Shown: positions 32,227 to 43,719 of the stretch, piece after piece | Layout: each line of letters opens with the position of its first letter | Position numbering within the stretch: position 1 is the stretch's first letter | Assembly (NCBI GenBank): GCA_023525975.1 | Contig: CM042034.1 | Coordinates: forward strand, 23,169,501 to 23,233,500 | From: Smallanthus sonchifolius | Lineage: Eukaryota; Streptophyta; Magnoliopsida; Asterales; Asteraceae | DNA length: 64,000 nucleotides | Direction: 5' to 3' | Made by a program: the position numbers and the translations under genes | The notes under the pieces: model-generated | Database searches by the model: none | What the model saw: the letters and a program-made list of their open reading frames with translations, nothing else | What the model was told of the DNA's origin: nothing

Positions 32227-35200
32227 ATGGTGGTGATGAACGGTGGCGCGGAGAAGCCCGACGGCGTCGTATTATCGTCGGATGAAACCGAAGAAAACCC
32301 TAGCTCTAGACCTAACCAAAAAGAGGCGAGTGAATTAGGGGACGATGTAACGCTGTACGGCGTTTCCGTTCGCCTGATCGAATCCATTTCGGATCAAAAT
32401 TCAGGTCATCCGATGGCTACGCGGATTAAGAAATCGTTCGTTGAGGCGGCTCCGATGTTTCGTAAGGCGACTGTGAACACGCGGCGAGAGGTTCTTCTTT
32501 GGGCTCGCGGTAGTCCTCTCCGGGCGCTATTGGTTGTTTCTGTGAGTGTTCGTTCGATTTGCTTTTGAAAAATTAATTCAGTTACGAGTATTTATTGTCT
32601 GTTAGGTTTAATTTGTGATTTGTTTCCTTTTTGTGATGATGATGTTAGATTTTGAAATATTCAATTGACGTTTTAATTTGGATGACAACCTTTTGAACTT
32701 ACTTTTGTCATTGATTGATTTAAAATCTAATAATTCACAACTCTAGAGTTCAAAGAGTTGCCCTAATTAATTTTTTTTTAATCATTTTGGGATTTTGGGA
32801 AGTTGTTCTGTTTTTTTAATATGGAAAGTATATATGGAGAAATAAGGTCATCAATCTACTAAAAAGGGCGTACATGGTGCTTGCCGGGAGGGGTGTATCG
32901 CTTCGCAATCTGATAGGCTGTTTCCCACAGCTTGAGCTCATGACCTGGTCATCAATCTGCTAATAGTAAATTTATCGAAAAGATATTATAGATGGTTAAA
33001 ATTGAGGATTGGATCGGTATCGGAAGTGAACCAAAGAAGGAACAACATCATAGATGGAGATAGTAGCTAAATGACATATTAGGCACTCTTCATTGATATA
33101 GGATGCACTAATAATTGATCAATGATGTTTCCTGGACTCGGAGAGAAGATATGCACTCAATTCGTAAGTTGGTATTGACAAATGGAGGTCAAAGTAGAAT
33201 TTGGCGTATCTAAAGGCACCAAAAAAAGCACACAAAGTTTAGGGTGAAAACTTCCACTCTTGTTCCTATAGTAGGAAATCAAGTTAACGTTATTAGGGGC
33301 GTCGGAAGAAGTCAGTTGACAATGCTCTATCCAAAGTTTAATTTGTACTAGCATAGTAACATGATCTTGCTGCACAAAAAGTGCTTAGCTTTTATTATGA
33401 CTGTCATTGAGGCCCCCCGATGAATGGATGGTAATTTATATCCTCAAATAGGCTGGCTGATGCACTTAAATAGATAGATAGGTATCCACAAACATGAAGT
33501 TGTCATTTGCACAAGTTTTGTATGAGTAATGTTCTGATATCCACCATGCTGTTAATACATAGCCGGAGGAATGGATAAGATCAGAGTCGGTTATAGGTAA
33601 AATGCTATGAACCTTCAGCTCCCTCTGGGTGATACAAACCTCAGAAAACCGGGTATGAAGCTTTCCTCACAACACTTACCATAAAAAGTATGCTAGAGGA
33701 ATAGATTTTCTGATAATTATAAACTTTGAAAATTTGTAACTTCCTAAAAGTATTTCAATTAATTCAACATGGCAAATATCAGGAAACAAATCGACAGGAC
33801 AGGACCATGATCTAGAGCGTAGCTGCAGTTAACTATTCAGTAGGTAAACTTAAGTAATTACTGGAAAGTAGTTATGAATCCTAGAATATTAGAATTGATA
33901 TCAATCAGAGCAAAAGATCCTCCCTTGGAACCTTATCTCTTGAATATTAGTCATTTTCTTGTTCGTTATCATTGTTATTGCTTTTTTATTGTGAAAACTT
34001 TTAACGAATCGATTTCTTTCTAATTTCTATGTGGGTCTCTACATAGATTGATCAGAAAGCAGACTCAGCCTCTGCTCATTTTTCTACCATAGGTGCCTAC
34101 TAAAAATGTGATTTGTCATAGTTAGCATTAGCCAGCTATTGTGCAGCAAATTAAAAAGCTAATTAGTCTCTTCTACACTGAAAGCCAGAAGTTTCAAAGT
34201 CACTTGTGATTGTTCATTTTAGTTTCTTGGATATTTATGAATTTGATCTAATTTCTGTTTTCTTCTTGATGAAAATTGGTGCAGGCGGGGATAGCGACTC
34301 TCTTAGCTTTGACAGGAATGCTGGTGTTTATGGTGGTGTTTGTTGCAGCAACTGTGAATGCAATTGTGATCTCTCTTCTCATCTCTTTTGCAGCAGTTGG
34401 AGGATTCTTAGCTATTTTCTTTGCTTGTATGACAGCAATGTACCTTGGCTTGTTGTTCATCACTGCGTTTGTTACATTCACAGTAACCATCTCATCAATC
34501 ATAGCAGCTTTAGTTGCTGCAGGTATAATAATCACTTTACTTCGTTTTCCCTCTTTCCACACAGCCTTTGTTTATAGTTTTTAGCTTGCACCATAAGATA
34601 GTCTTCTCAACTTAGGATACCTACATACATACATACATATAGGACCGTTCAATACAAAACCAATTTTAAGTTATAAACTGCGAGTGCATCATAAATACTT
34701 GTATCATGACAGCACTACGTACAAGTGCTTATGCGGTTCCTGGGGGTCTCTACTTTTTTTTTGAACGACAACACCTAGATATCCTAGGATAATTGGGTTT
34801 CCCCGGGGCAACACCTAGAATATTCAGGGCAGCCCACTACAGGAGGAACCCCCAAACTGGGTAAACCCCCTGACCTGGCCACAAACCCTTTTTTTGCTGT
34901 GGCCAGGATTTGAACCCAAGACCTCCACTATGGGAAGTCTTGGGACTACCATTGCACCAAATGGCCAACGGTTCCCATCCTTAATGTTGGTTTATATGTA
35001 GGCATGTTTTTTAACGTGTGAACCAAGGAACCTATCTACTTATTTCCCATCCTTATACATAGAGAGACACCTACGAGTGAGTTCATTCAAGAACTACAAA
35101 CAACGTGTGAACCAAGGAACCTATCTAGCTCTTCCATTGAAAATACTCGTTCATGTGGACGCCATCATTCATGCATAACTTTTTAAATTTTTTTTTTGTT

Positions 35201-36381
35201 TTTAGGTAAAAGGTAAAGTGGTCATTTCACTTGTATTTAACATACTTTTAGCGTCTAGTGAAAAAGACCACACATGTTACGGTATGGCAAACAGTGGGGA
35301 CCAAACCAAGTCTGTAATATCTAAAGAGAAAGTACCAAAAAAACGTGCATGCCCTAGAGAGACCATTCACATTCATGTAATTCACTCTATATATCCCAAG
35401 GTGGCAAAATTGGCCAACACTTTTTTGTCCAATTAATAATGGGTACTTCGTAAAAACTTGAGGATTGGATGGGTTGATTTGTCAACGCGTTTTTGCCCTA
35501 TCATTTGAAGTTCATCAATAGTTTATGGGCAAAATCAGAAAATGCCAATGGATTTTCACTTTATTATGAGGAGAAGTTCCTAAACTTTGTTTTTGCATAA
35601 AAAAGATACTTCAAGTTGTTAAAATTTAATGAAATGTCTTTTTATGCATGATTATCTTCATTGCATGTTAGAAAGGACCTTTCTATTCAGTTTTATAAGT
35701 TAAGGGATTTATTCATGCAAAAACAAAAAAATGCTATGGACTTTTCGTCACTACATGTTAAATGTAATTACAAAAACAATATAATTGAGATAATAATCTA
35801 TTTTTTAAATAAAGCAATTTGGAGGTTGTAAGCATTTGAATTTCGGATGACATTCGACACATTTGACTTTTTCCATTTTTGCTATCTTATTTATTTATTT
35901 ACCTTTTACTTTTGTAATTTTAACTGTTTTACTTATTCCATTTTTGCTATTTTATTTATTTTTGTTTTTGTAATTTTAACTGTTTGACACATTGGAGATG
36001 AATTAACCTAGAGGTGGAATTTCAACTCATCTACTTATGTTAAATGAGTAAAAATAAAATAGAAAAGAACAGATCGAAACTCGTCCAGAGTGTACTTTTT
36101 AATGGCATGAAACATCATGAATTTTTTTTAGATTATTATTAAACGGGCTTCGATGCGTACCAGTGCTCCCTATGATTTGTTACGCAATCATATATTATTT
36201 AGATAAATAGTTTGAGCTTGGAAATTATTATAAATGTTGAGTACTAAACTTATATTATGGATCAGGCTGGATTGGGTTCATCTGGATGATTTGGTTGGCA
36301 GCATCAAAAAGTGCCGGAGTGGTGAAGCGCGTCGCTTATGCAGCTAATGCTTCTGGCCAGTTCAACACTCGCAACTTTTAA
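32227..36381 (+). CDS. LDIP/promethin-like membrane protein, 3 exons
   Basis: Exons 32227-32541, 34285-34522 and 36266-36381 join in frame to 222 residues; donors GTGAGT and GTATAA, acceptors GTGCAG and GATCAG. Residues 1-40 are acidic and Ser-rich. Residues 40-100 form a conserved amphipathic part (YGVSVRLIE...NSGHPMATRIKKSF...SPLRALL). Residues 100-200 are almost wholly hydrophobic with small residues, consistent with two membrane hairpins. This matches my memory of the plant LDAP-interacting protein, a promethin/LDAF1 relative acting with seipin at ER sites where lipid droplets form. That assignment is from pattern memory, not a search. A second ATG at 32236 is possible. An AATAAA-type signal lies near 36419. 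Confidence 0.7.
34741..34968 (-). mobile_element. tRNA-derived SINE in intron 2
   Basis: On the minus strand the head has an A-box-like TTTGGTGCAATGGTAGT and a B-box GGTTCAAATCC, and the tail ends in an A-run (T-run at 34754-34762 on the plus strand). CGGTTCC flanks both sides (34734-34740, 34969-34975) as a likely target duplication. It is antisense to the host gene. Confidence 0.7.
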
Positions 36382-36646
36382 ATACGCGGTAGTCATGTTT
36401 AGTTAGTTATGAAAGTTAAATAAAGAAGCTCAGGTTCCAAAATCTATAGCTTTTTATGTATATGATACTGGTTTTGGTGTATTCTCACCTTTACAATCCT
36501 TTCATCTTCAACACTTGCACACACATTCTAAACTTATATAATTAGTTATCAGGTGGTTAAATGTAAAACTATTATGCCACCATAATTATGACACAATCCT
36601 TTGCTTTAATGAGAGGGAGGGAGATGCTATCCTCTAGCCTCTAGGC
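36382..36646. other. 3' flank of LDIP-like gene
   Basis: Probable 3' UTR with AATAAAG near 36419, then AT-rich DNA. Nothing else is recognised. Confidence 0.4.
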
Positions 36647-38681
36647 TAGGGCTGTGCAAAACGGGTAAGACCGGACCGGCCTGGTGTTTTCTTTGGCATA
36701 AATAGGAACCGATAACCTGACCATACTGCAGGAATCAGGTATCGGTCTGCCCTCTCTTCGATTATTCGGTTATCAGTGGCGAATCTAGGATTTTTAGTCA
36801 GCAGGTACCAAAAATGGACTGGTCAAGACGTGTCAAATATGTTAAAAATGGATCAGTCAAGACATCTCACATATGCTAAAAATGAACTGGGCAAAAAAGA
36901 TCAAATAATAATAATTTATTCAGTTAATTTCTAAAAGCGATAAAAGATTCACATTTCACATTGGGCTCCTACAAATACCCTAAATTCTAATATTTGCGAA
37001 TTGATATACTGCCTAATTACAGTAAAACTATTACAACAAAGCATCATCTCGGGACTTAAATTGGGCCAATCTGACTGATATAGATACTTGGAATAGTAAT
37101 AAACCAATTTGAGTAAACCTATATTTAACTTATTTAGAATTTTAGCATCAACAATAAATTCCAAATTGCATCAATAAATTAAGATATGCTTATAAAATCT
37201 TAACATTTATAATTATTTTCTAAATTCCAAATTGCAATACAGAAGCAAAAGGGTAAAAAAGAAAGTTGCATACCTTTTTTTTTCCATAGATGAACATGTG
37301 GACCTTATTCATCATTATTATTCTCCTTTTTTTCTTTTCGAATATTTCTAAGTAAAAAAAACAAACCCCACTCCAATCACAAAAGAAAAAAACATAAATA
37401 CAAATGAAGATAATAACATAACCTGCAAACGATTTTGGAATGACGATAGTTGGATTTGACGATAAGCCTGCTTACCTGCAATTTTGGGTTTAATGATGAA
37501 CCTTCAATTTTGGAATGATAATAGTCGACATTTTGGAACGGCGATAATCCCTGATTTTGGAAAAATGGAAGGGTCGTAAGTCGTTTCAATTTTTTAGAGT
37601 GGAATTATAGAAATTGGAAAACGAACAGGCAGAAACAAACGGAAGTAACTTTGAGCCATTTGACATTGGGTTTTATTGGACTTTCAATTTTCTTTTTTTA
37701 GTTTACTTTGGGTCATTGGACATTGGGTGCATTCTTAAAACTATTTGACAAAACATGTAGGTGTCCAAACATTTTTTAACCCAATTTAACACTAAAAGTT
37801 ATTTGTTGAAGGGGTGCCTTCCCCACCCCTGGGGTCTTATTGCATCCGCCCGTCGGTTATCCATCAAAACCTGAAACCGATACCAAAACTTGACCGAGTC
37901 GATGGATTTCCACTCCAAATTAAGGTCCAAAGAATTATTTCAGCTCCAAATTACGGTCCAAAGAATATGTTATATGTTAAACAGTGATTTCAGCGTCTAT
38001 GGTAAACAATTGTTTCATAATTCTAGGCAGAGGTATACAAAATAACCATTTATTACTGTCACAAAAACAAAAGTCGTAACGGTTATATAACTGTTTGATC
38101 AAGTTTTTTGGACCATTTGGCTCCATATGTTAGTATAAAATAGTTATTGGGTGTATTGATTTGATCACAACTCTAAAAAAACACTATCTATTCTCTCAAA
38201 TTCAAAAACCGGATTTTCAAATTGGTCTAAGTTCAAGTTTCGGTCACATCTGCTAACCTCAAACGGGTATTGATTATGACCAATACTTGAGCCTATCACC
38301 GATTTGAAGATATACACATCAAGTAACGGGTTCGGAAGGTTCCATACCCAACCCGGTTTCAAAATGTATTCGTGATTTTCTATGTTTTTTATAATCAAAT
38401 CATGTTTTGTAATTTCTAAAATTTCAAAAATAAAAGAACTTTATTAAGTTTATTTTATATATTTAGTATCAAATGGATTTAATATAAAAAAAATACTGTT
38501 TAAAAAAAACGGTTCAGTTAACAGATCTAGTTGATAACCTAACTGGTTTGGACGGATAGGACTTTGGACGACCTAGAACCGGTTATCGGGTAAATCGGTC
38601 TTTGACCAATTTTGATAACTGGTCCATTTAATAAACGAACCGGTTTTTCCAAATTAACTTATTTGTGCTAAATCACCTCTA
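36647..38681. mobile_element. Candidate non-autonomous hAT element, itself interrupted
   Basis: The left edge TAGGGCTGTGCAAAACGG and the right edge (inverted TAGAGGTGATTTAGCACAAA) resemble the ends of other hAT-like elements here. ACCGG/CGGTT words cluster inside both ends (36665-36770 and 38500-38645). A second element (36774-37852) sits inside. The target duplication is not clear, so boundaries are tentative. Confidence 0.4.
36774..37852. mobile_element. Non-autonomous hAT element, TSD TCGGTTAT
   Basis: 1079 bp with CAGTGGCGAAT at the left and GCATCCGCCCG at the right (inverted CGGGCGGATGC), typical CAG-GGCGG hAT ends. A perfect 8-bp duplication TCGGTTAT lies at 36766-36773 and 37853-37860. 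Two to three copies of an AAAAATGGACTGGTCAAGAC-like unit lie near the left end. No transposase frame is present. Confidence 0.75.
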
Positions 38682-38810
38682 ATTCTAGATTTCTAGGTAA
38701 TGTTATACTAGTTTTTGGTGATGATTTATGGTTTCAATCTTGATTACACATTTTAAATCTTGTTAATTGATTGCGAATTTATGATCTTAGGGCTGGATTG
38801 ATAAGAATTA

Positions 38811-39063
38811 ACAGTTTGGTTGGTGATAATCTTAACTTTCACTTTTGTTGTCAATGACAGTCCTAATAGCATAATTATCATATATTTCCACCTAAATAAC
38901 ACTCGATTCCCACTCGATTTCGATTGTACGTTTCTCCATTTCCGTTAAGATTGTCATTTTGAGCGAAAATAAGTGTAAATCGAGTATAAATCTATGATGA
39001 TTATACTACTGGAACTGTCATTAACAACAAAAATGAAAGTTGGATTATCACCAACCAAACTGT
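38811..39063. mobile_element. MITE with long inverted repeats, TA flanks
   Basis: ACAGTTTGGTTGGTGATAAT at the left is mirrored by ATTATCACCAACCAAACTGT at the right, and pairing continues with gaps for some 75 bp, so the 253-bp element could fold almost completely. TA at 38809-38810 and 39064-39065 fits a Tc1/mariner (Stowaway-like) 2-bp target. It is non-coding. Confidence 0.65.
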
Positions 39064-39065
39064 TA

Positions 39066-40200
39066 GTTCGGATTATTATTTGCCAATAAATTATAGTTTA
39101 GATTATTAAAAACCAATTTGCCTTATTTTTATTTAATTTAATGACGCACACTACTTGTACGAGATGTCTAAGTGAGATTTTATTTTGGTTTTTTTTTTCT
39201 CAATTCTATGATGCACACACACCACTTGATTTTTCTTCTTCTTTTTGCTACATGATATTATGGTTACACACGTGAACACATTTGGACAATTAAAAGAAGA
39301 TATTTGTCATTTATTTCTATCTTCATGTTTATGTTAAACGAGAAAATTAGGCATGCGGAGCGCGGCGAGAGACAGGACCTTAAACGGTTGAGCGTTGATG
39401 TTAACATGGCTAAGTACAAAAAGAAACATGGTTAAATACATAAAAGAAACGTATGAAGTTACGGCAACTCGGTTGTGAAAATCGAAGTTATATAACGTTA
39501 CCGATGTTCTTCGGTCGGTTTCATTTTCACAGTACCAGCACGTTACCTTTAGTCGATATAATCTATACAAAATACCCTATTTTGAATACAACTTTGTTTT
39601 TAACTAAATTTATACCTGGACATCAAGAAAATAAAAAATTAAACATAGCCATAAATTATTATTTTATTTAATTAAAATTAACGAATCTGAGAAAAAATCA
39701 GAGTAGATATACTAAAGGGGTAAAATCAAAATTTTAAAAATTTAAGTGGGTTAAAGTGATATTTTACAAAAATAAAAGGTGAGTTGCGACATTTATCGAA
39801 GTTGGGGGTAGATTTGGTCCGTAACCATTAATAAATGAGTTAATAGGGAATGTATACATTCTTGTAATATTGTGTCATCTTGTTGATGTCCTTGCTAACT
39901 CATCAAATAAGTGGTCACACACTTGTACAATCAATGTTGACATGGCACATATTTGGTAGTCCATTCAAGATAAAACCACAGTGATTGATTTAAATTCAGA
40001 AAACGACATTGGCCACAAACATGGCCAGTTGTTCTGCTTGGATCCTGTTACTTTTTCGTTCCTACCTTTTTTTAAACGGGAACATTGAATGTTGTGACGT
40101 CGCACCCTCTCGTCACATGGAAGAGACTCGTCCAACTCCGGCCAATATGTTGTCTTAGCCGGGCCCACTTGGCGTCAGAGTTGGAGAGCATCCAAGGAAA
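39066..40200. other. AT-rich intergenic DNA, nothing firm
   Basis: No gene, strong repeat or element end is visible. A slightly GC-richer patch at 39350-39400 and a dyad GGCCACAAACATGGCC near 40010 are the only features noted. Confidence 0.3.
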
Positions 40201-40379
40201 AACCCCACCAAATACGGCCCCTTCCGGGCTTGAGGGAGAGCCTGGCGTAGATAAAACCTAAGTGCATCAACCTAAGCTAGGCCTCATTTGAATGTCGTAA
40301 AAACTAATGTAAAAGGTAAAGATTAAACCTGGGTCACTAGAAACACCAAGTATTTCCTTTACCAGTAGCTCATTTAAGA
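40200..40379 (-). mobile_element. Probable tRNA-derived SINE fragment
   Basis: On the minus strand it opens TGAGCTACTGGTAAAGG (A-box-like) and, about 35 nt on, has GACCCAGGTTTAATC (B-box-like), followed by a GC-richer body. The 3' end and target duplication are not clear. Confidence 0.45.
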
Positions 40380-41275
40380 CTTATAAGACAAGGATGTGAG
40401 ATTGATGGGTATTGGTCACATGGTCTTGTTTGTAATAATACCACCTAACATCTTTTATTCTTTTTATTATAATAGTATATTTGTAAATAATATTTCGTCT
40501 ATGTATCATTACTTTACGAGATTTAGTTGTTATAGTTATCATACAATTGTAACTATAAATATTGGTGATCAATGAGAAGGAATTATGACCTTGTGGCAGT
40601 TCTATTATGGTATTAGAGCTATCTCTAATTTATCAAAGATCTCCTTCTCTTTAACCCTTCACGCCGACGTAGCTCCTCCCCCTACCCTAGCTAACTGTCG
40701 CCGCCAGCTATTCCAATCTCGATTCCCCTTTCTTTTCTTCTCCATGGATAAACTACATCCGACTATCACCATCACCAACATCCGTAACTACATCCACATA
40801 ACTTTGGAGACGAGAACATACAATATATATCGTGAGTGGAGTTTTTCAAAATCCATTGACGGGCGTTCCAAGTTCTAGATCATATCATCCCATCTAAATC
40901 CTCTGCTTCTTTTACAATCAGAAGACGGACAAATCCATTGGAGATAACGACAAAGCACATGCAAAATACGATTCATGGTTGCGTATTGATGTGATCGTCT
41001 TATAATGGATATACAACACAATCTTTAATGATCTGCTCTTTATGATTCTCAAACCAAACTCATCAACCACTAAAGCACGGTAAGCCCTAGAAGATATTTT
41101 TCAAGATAACATAAATTCAAGGGCACTATATCTCGAGAATAAATTCTTGAACACAAAGCTTGATTCCTTCCCGAATGTCACATCTTATTGTCGGGCCCTA
41201 AAAGTGCTATCATATCAACTAGCCAACGTTAATGCTCATGTTGCTAACCAACGGTTGGTGTTGCAACTTAAGAAA
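40380..41275 (+). pseudogene. Decayed Ty1/copia element: LTR end, primer site, gag remnant
   Basis: ACTATAAATATTGG near 40550 looks like an LTR TATA region. TGGTATTAGAGC at 40608-40619 is a one-mismatch Met-tRNA primer site. From about 40744 broken frames give copia-type gag phrases (MDKLHPTI..., then LEDIFQDN, ALYLENKF, YCRALKVLSYQLANV) interrupted by stops and shifts. Pol is absent. Confidence 0.6.
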
Positions 41276-41289
41276 ATGAGTGTGTTTAT

Positions 41290-41740
41290 GTTCGTTCATT
41301 AATATTTTAAACGGACGGTTCACAAACACAAACGAACGAACGTAAACGAACATAAGCGAACACCAAATAAAAGTAAATGTAAATATCTAAATTAAAGTTT
41401 AAAGTATCATCATCTTTGTACCCAACAATTTAAAAGTAAACAAATATATTAAATTGATTTTAATATAGGCTTAAGGGTTTCAAAATATGAAAATCAAATT
41501 GATTTTAAATTAATATTAGTAATAAATATATTTGAATGAATATGTAAACGAAGGTAAACAGACGAACATAATTGAACGGGCATAAACGAACGACATATGT
41601 GTTCATGTTCATTCGTTTAATTAAATGAACAAAATTTGTGTTCATGTTTGTTCGTTTATTAAATGAATAAACATAAACGAACTTTATACCGAACAGTTCA
41701 CTAAACGTTTGGTTCGTTTAATGGCCTAGTCATTGCGATA
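41290..41740. mobile_element. Relic of GAACGAA-type hAT element
   Basis: Dense GAACGAA/TTCGTTC, GGTTCAC and GTTCATG words flank an AT-rich middle, the same layout and words as the better preserved element at 54718-55318. Its ends are not recognisable. Confidence 0.45.
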
Positions 41741-42455
41741 TGATTTGCAGGCAAACCTACACACACGATCAAGAAAAAGAAAAGCTAGGTAATAGGTTGT
41801 TCGATATTGTGAATATACATATTTAATGGTATTGTAATGTGCCTTACTATACAAATTAAATATTTGCTATTCAAAATTTAAAATTTTATGATGTCTGAAA
41901 ATTTAGAATAATACAATTTTGTTAATATATTAATTTAAACTACAAAAGAATATATTCTTTTTTTTCAAATACTTATGTTGCCTATATGATCTTAGTCACA
42001 ATTTTTTTTCTTAAATACGTACGCTGTATTCACACCTTCATTTGTTATAGCCAATTTTTTAATAGTCCTATTTTACAAATTAATATAAGGTTGTTTTATG
42101 TATTTATTATTTAGTTTTAAAAAATCTATTCCGATACTTTCAATCGAGTATGGGTTAGTTGTTTGCTATAAGATGCGTCGGGCATAAATACTAGTTAAAT
42201 CTAAAATTGTGATTTTTAAATAAGCTTTTAAGGACAAAATGGGAAAAGCAAAAAAATATATCTAAAAAACCTCCTATTTTAATTAATCATATCGCTAAAT
42301 TCACTCATTTTCTCCCCCTTTCTCTCAATTTACTTAAAAAAACTATTTGAAAACCCTCTTCATATATAATTTACAAATATTTAACTCTCGTGTTTAATCA
42401 CAAAAAAATACGCATAAATTAAAATTTTGGTTTACATAAGTAACGTATGTGTAAG
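41741..42455. other. AT-rich DNA with possible Helitron 3' end
   Basis: GATGCGTCGGGCATAAATA followed by CTAG (42191-42194) and T resembles a Helitron 3' terminus. No matching 5' TC end was located. The rest is AT-rich and non-coding. Confidence 0.3.
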
Positions 42456-43169
42456 AGCATATGCTATATCCAAGTGATTGAGACTCAAGTGAGGAGAAAA
42501 GTGGTTGTCACGTGGCGCCACGTCATTTTAATGAATCCTCACACCACACTCACTTGACAAGCAAAATACCCAAGTGAGTGAGTGAGGTGTGAACATTAAA
42601 TGTATTTTAATAATAAATTTATAAATAAAAATTATAATAAAAAGGACATAAATATAAAATAAAAATAAAAAAAAGACAAATAAAAATAAAAAAGACATAA
42701 ATAAAAAATAAAATAAAAAAGTACATAAATAAAAAATAAAAAAACTTATTTTGCCTTGATCTCGTTTTGTTTCCTCTCGATAAAGGCTCGTCGAGGGCCA
42801 GTGATTTGATCAAGGTCGATAAAGGCTCGTCAAAATTTGGAATCGTTAGGATTCATAACTTGGATATTTTTATAGAGACAAGATGAATTTTTATAAAATA
42901 GATAGTGAAAAGAGGAGAGTTTTTTAGTGTGTTTTATAAAATGTTGTTTAGTGGTTATTTATAGGGGTAAAAAGTTTTTTTTTAAATGTTACCATTTTTC
43001 AACGGTAGAATATTAAATGTTTAGTCGTTGAACGGCATTCTTCGTCTCTTCACACCCATGAAGATCTTCACGTGGAAGCCTCACACCCCATTTCGCGGTG
43101 TGCAAAAACCCTCACGTCGTGATCACCTCTCACGCCCCCTTCTTACGCGGGTATACCACTTGATCTAAG
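42456..43169. mobile_element. Possible TIR element split by the Tat insertion
   Basis: AGCATATGCTATATCCAAGTG at 42467 is roughly mirrored by TACCACTTGATCTAAGCATA once the Tat element and one CTAAG are removed (43156-43169 joined to 53017). The interior has inverted CAAGTGAG/CTCACTTG words and CACGTGGC. The Tat element would thus lie within the right inverted repeat. The superfamily is not assigned. Confidence 0.35.
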
Positions 43170-43417
43170 TGAAGAGACGTAAAAGCTCCACTTTGCTGAT
43201 AATTTCCGAATTCAATCAAGTACAAGTTTCTGGATCCCTTCATCTATGAGATCACCTTCTATTTATAGAGTTTTACATTCTCTTTCCCCTAACCGTATGA
43301 TAGTGACAGCCTCTTTCTCATTGGTTCCTTCTTCTTGTGGGCCCTTATGGTGGTTAAGGAGTTTAGATTTCTTTCGTTTAGGTTCCTTATGTATGATCTT
43401 TTCATCATACGTCGTCA
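43170..43417 (-). repeat. 3' LTR of Tat element
   Basis: 248 bp, base-for-base identical to 52764-53011 in my comparison. It runs TGAAGAGACG to TACGTCGTCA on the plus strand. Confidence 0.97.
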
Positions 43418-43430
43418 AGTCCCCCTAGTC
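43418..43430 (-). other. Polypurine tract of Tat element
   Basis: The minus strand shows GACTAGGGGGACT immediately before the TGACGACG that opens the 3' LTR. Confidence 0.75.
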
Positions 43431-43599
43431 AATTTGATTTTTCTTTTTTCAAAAAAAAAAATTTAAGTTGACTATAAAGGTTTTTTTTTTTTAATACGTG
43501 CGGGCAACGCTTCTTTCAAACCTTCAGCACGTCCCATCCATCAGTCTCATAGCCCTTCCTAGGGCGCCGCCATCCGTCCGCCTGTCTTCTCTTCCCGCC

Positions 43600-43606
43600 T
43601 ATAAAA
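43600..43606 (+). promoter_or_regulatory. TATA box of antisense gene
   Basis: TATAAAA in the context CCGCCTATAAAAGGG, 114 bp before the ATG at 43720, in a GC-richer block (43540-43620) unlike its AT-rich surroundings. It points opposite to the element's own LTR promoter. Confidence 0.65.
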
Positions 43607-43719
43607 GGGAGGGGGCAGGACATTGTTGCCTTTTACTCATCTTCCATCTTACCTTCTTGATTTCTCCTGGAACCTTGTTTCTTTAATTCCTTCCGATCCT
43701 ATTTAAATCTTCCGACGAA

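Noticed and set aside
34206..34577. 123-codon and minus-strand frames over exon 2 of the LDIP-like gene
   Set aside because: Shadows of the real hydrophobic exon in other frames.
32542..36265. Both introns of the LDIP-like gene are 1743 bp by my splice sites
   Set aside because: The intron sequences look unrelated, so equal length is taken as coincidence.
42181..42195. Second Helitron
   Set aside because: Only a plausible 3' tip (CTAG) was found; no matching 5' TC end.
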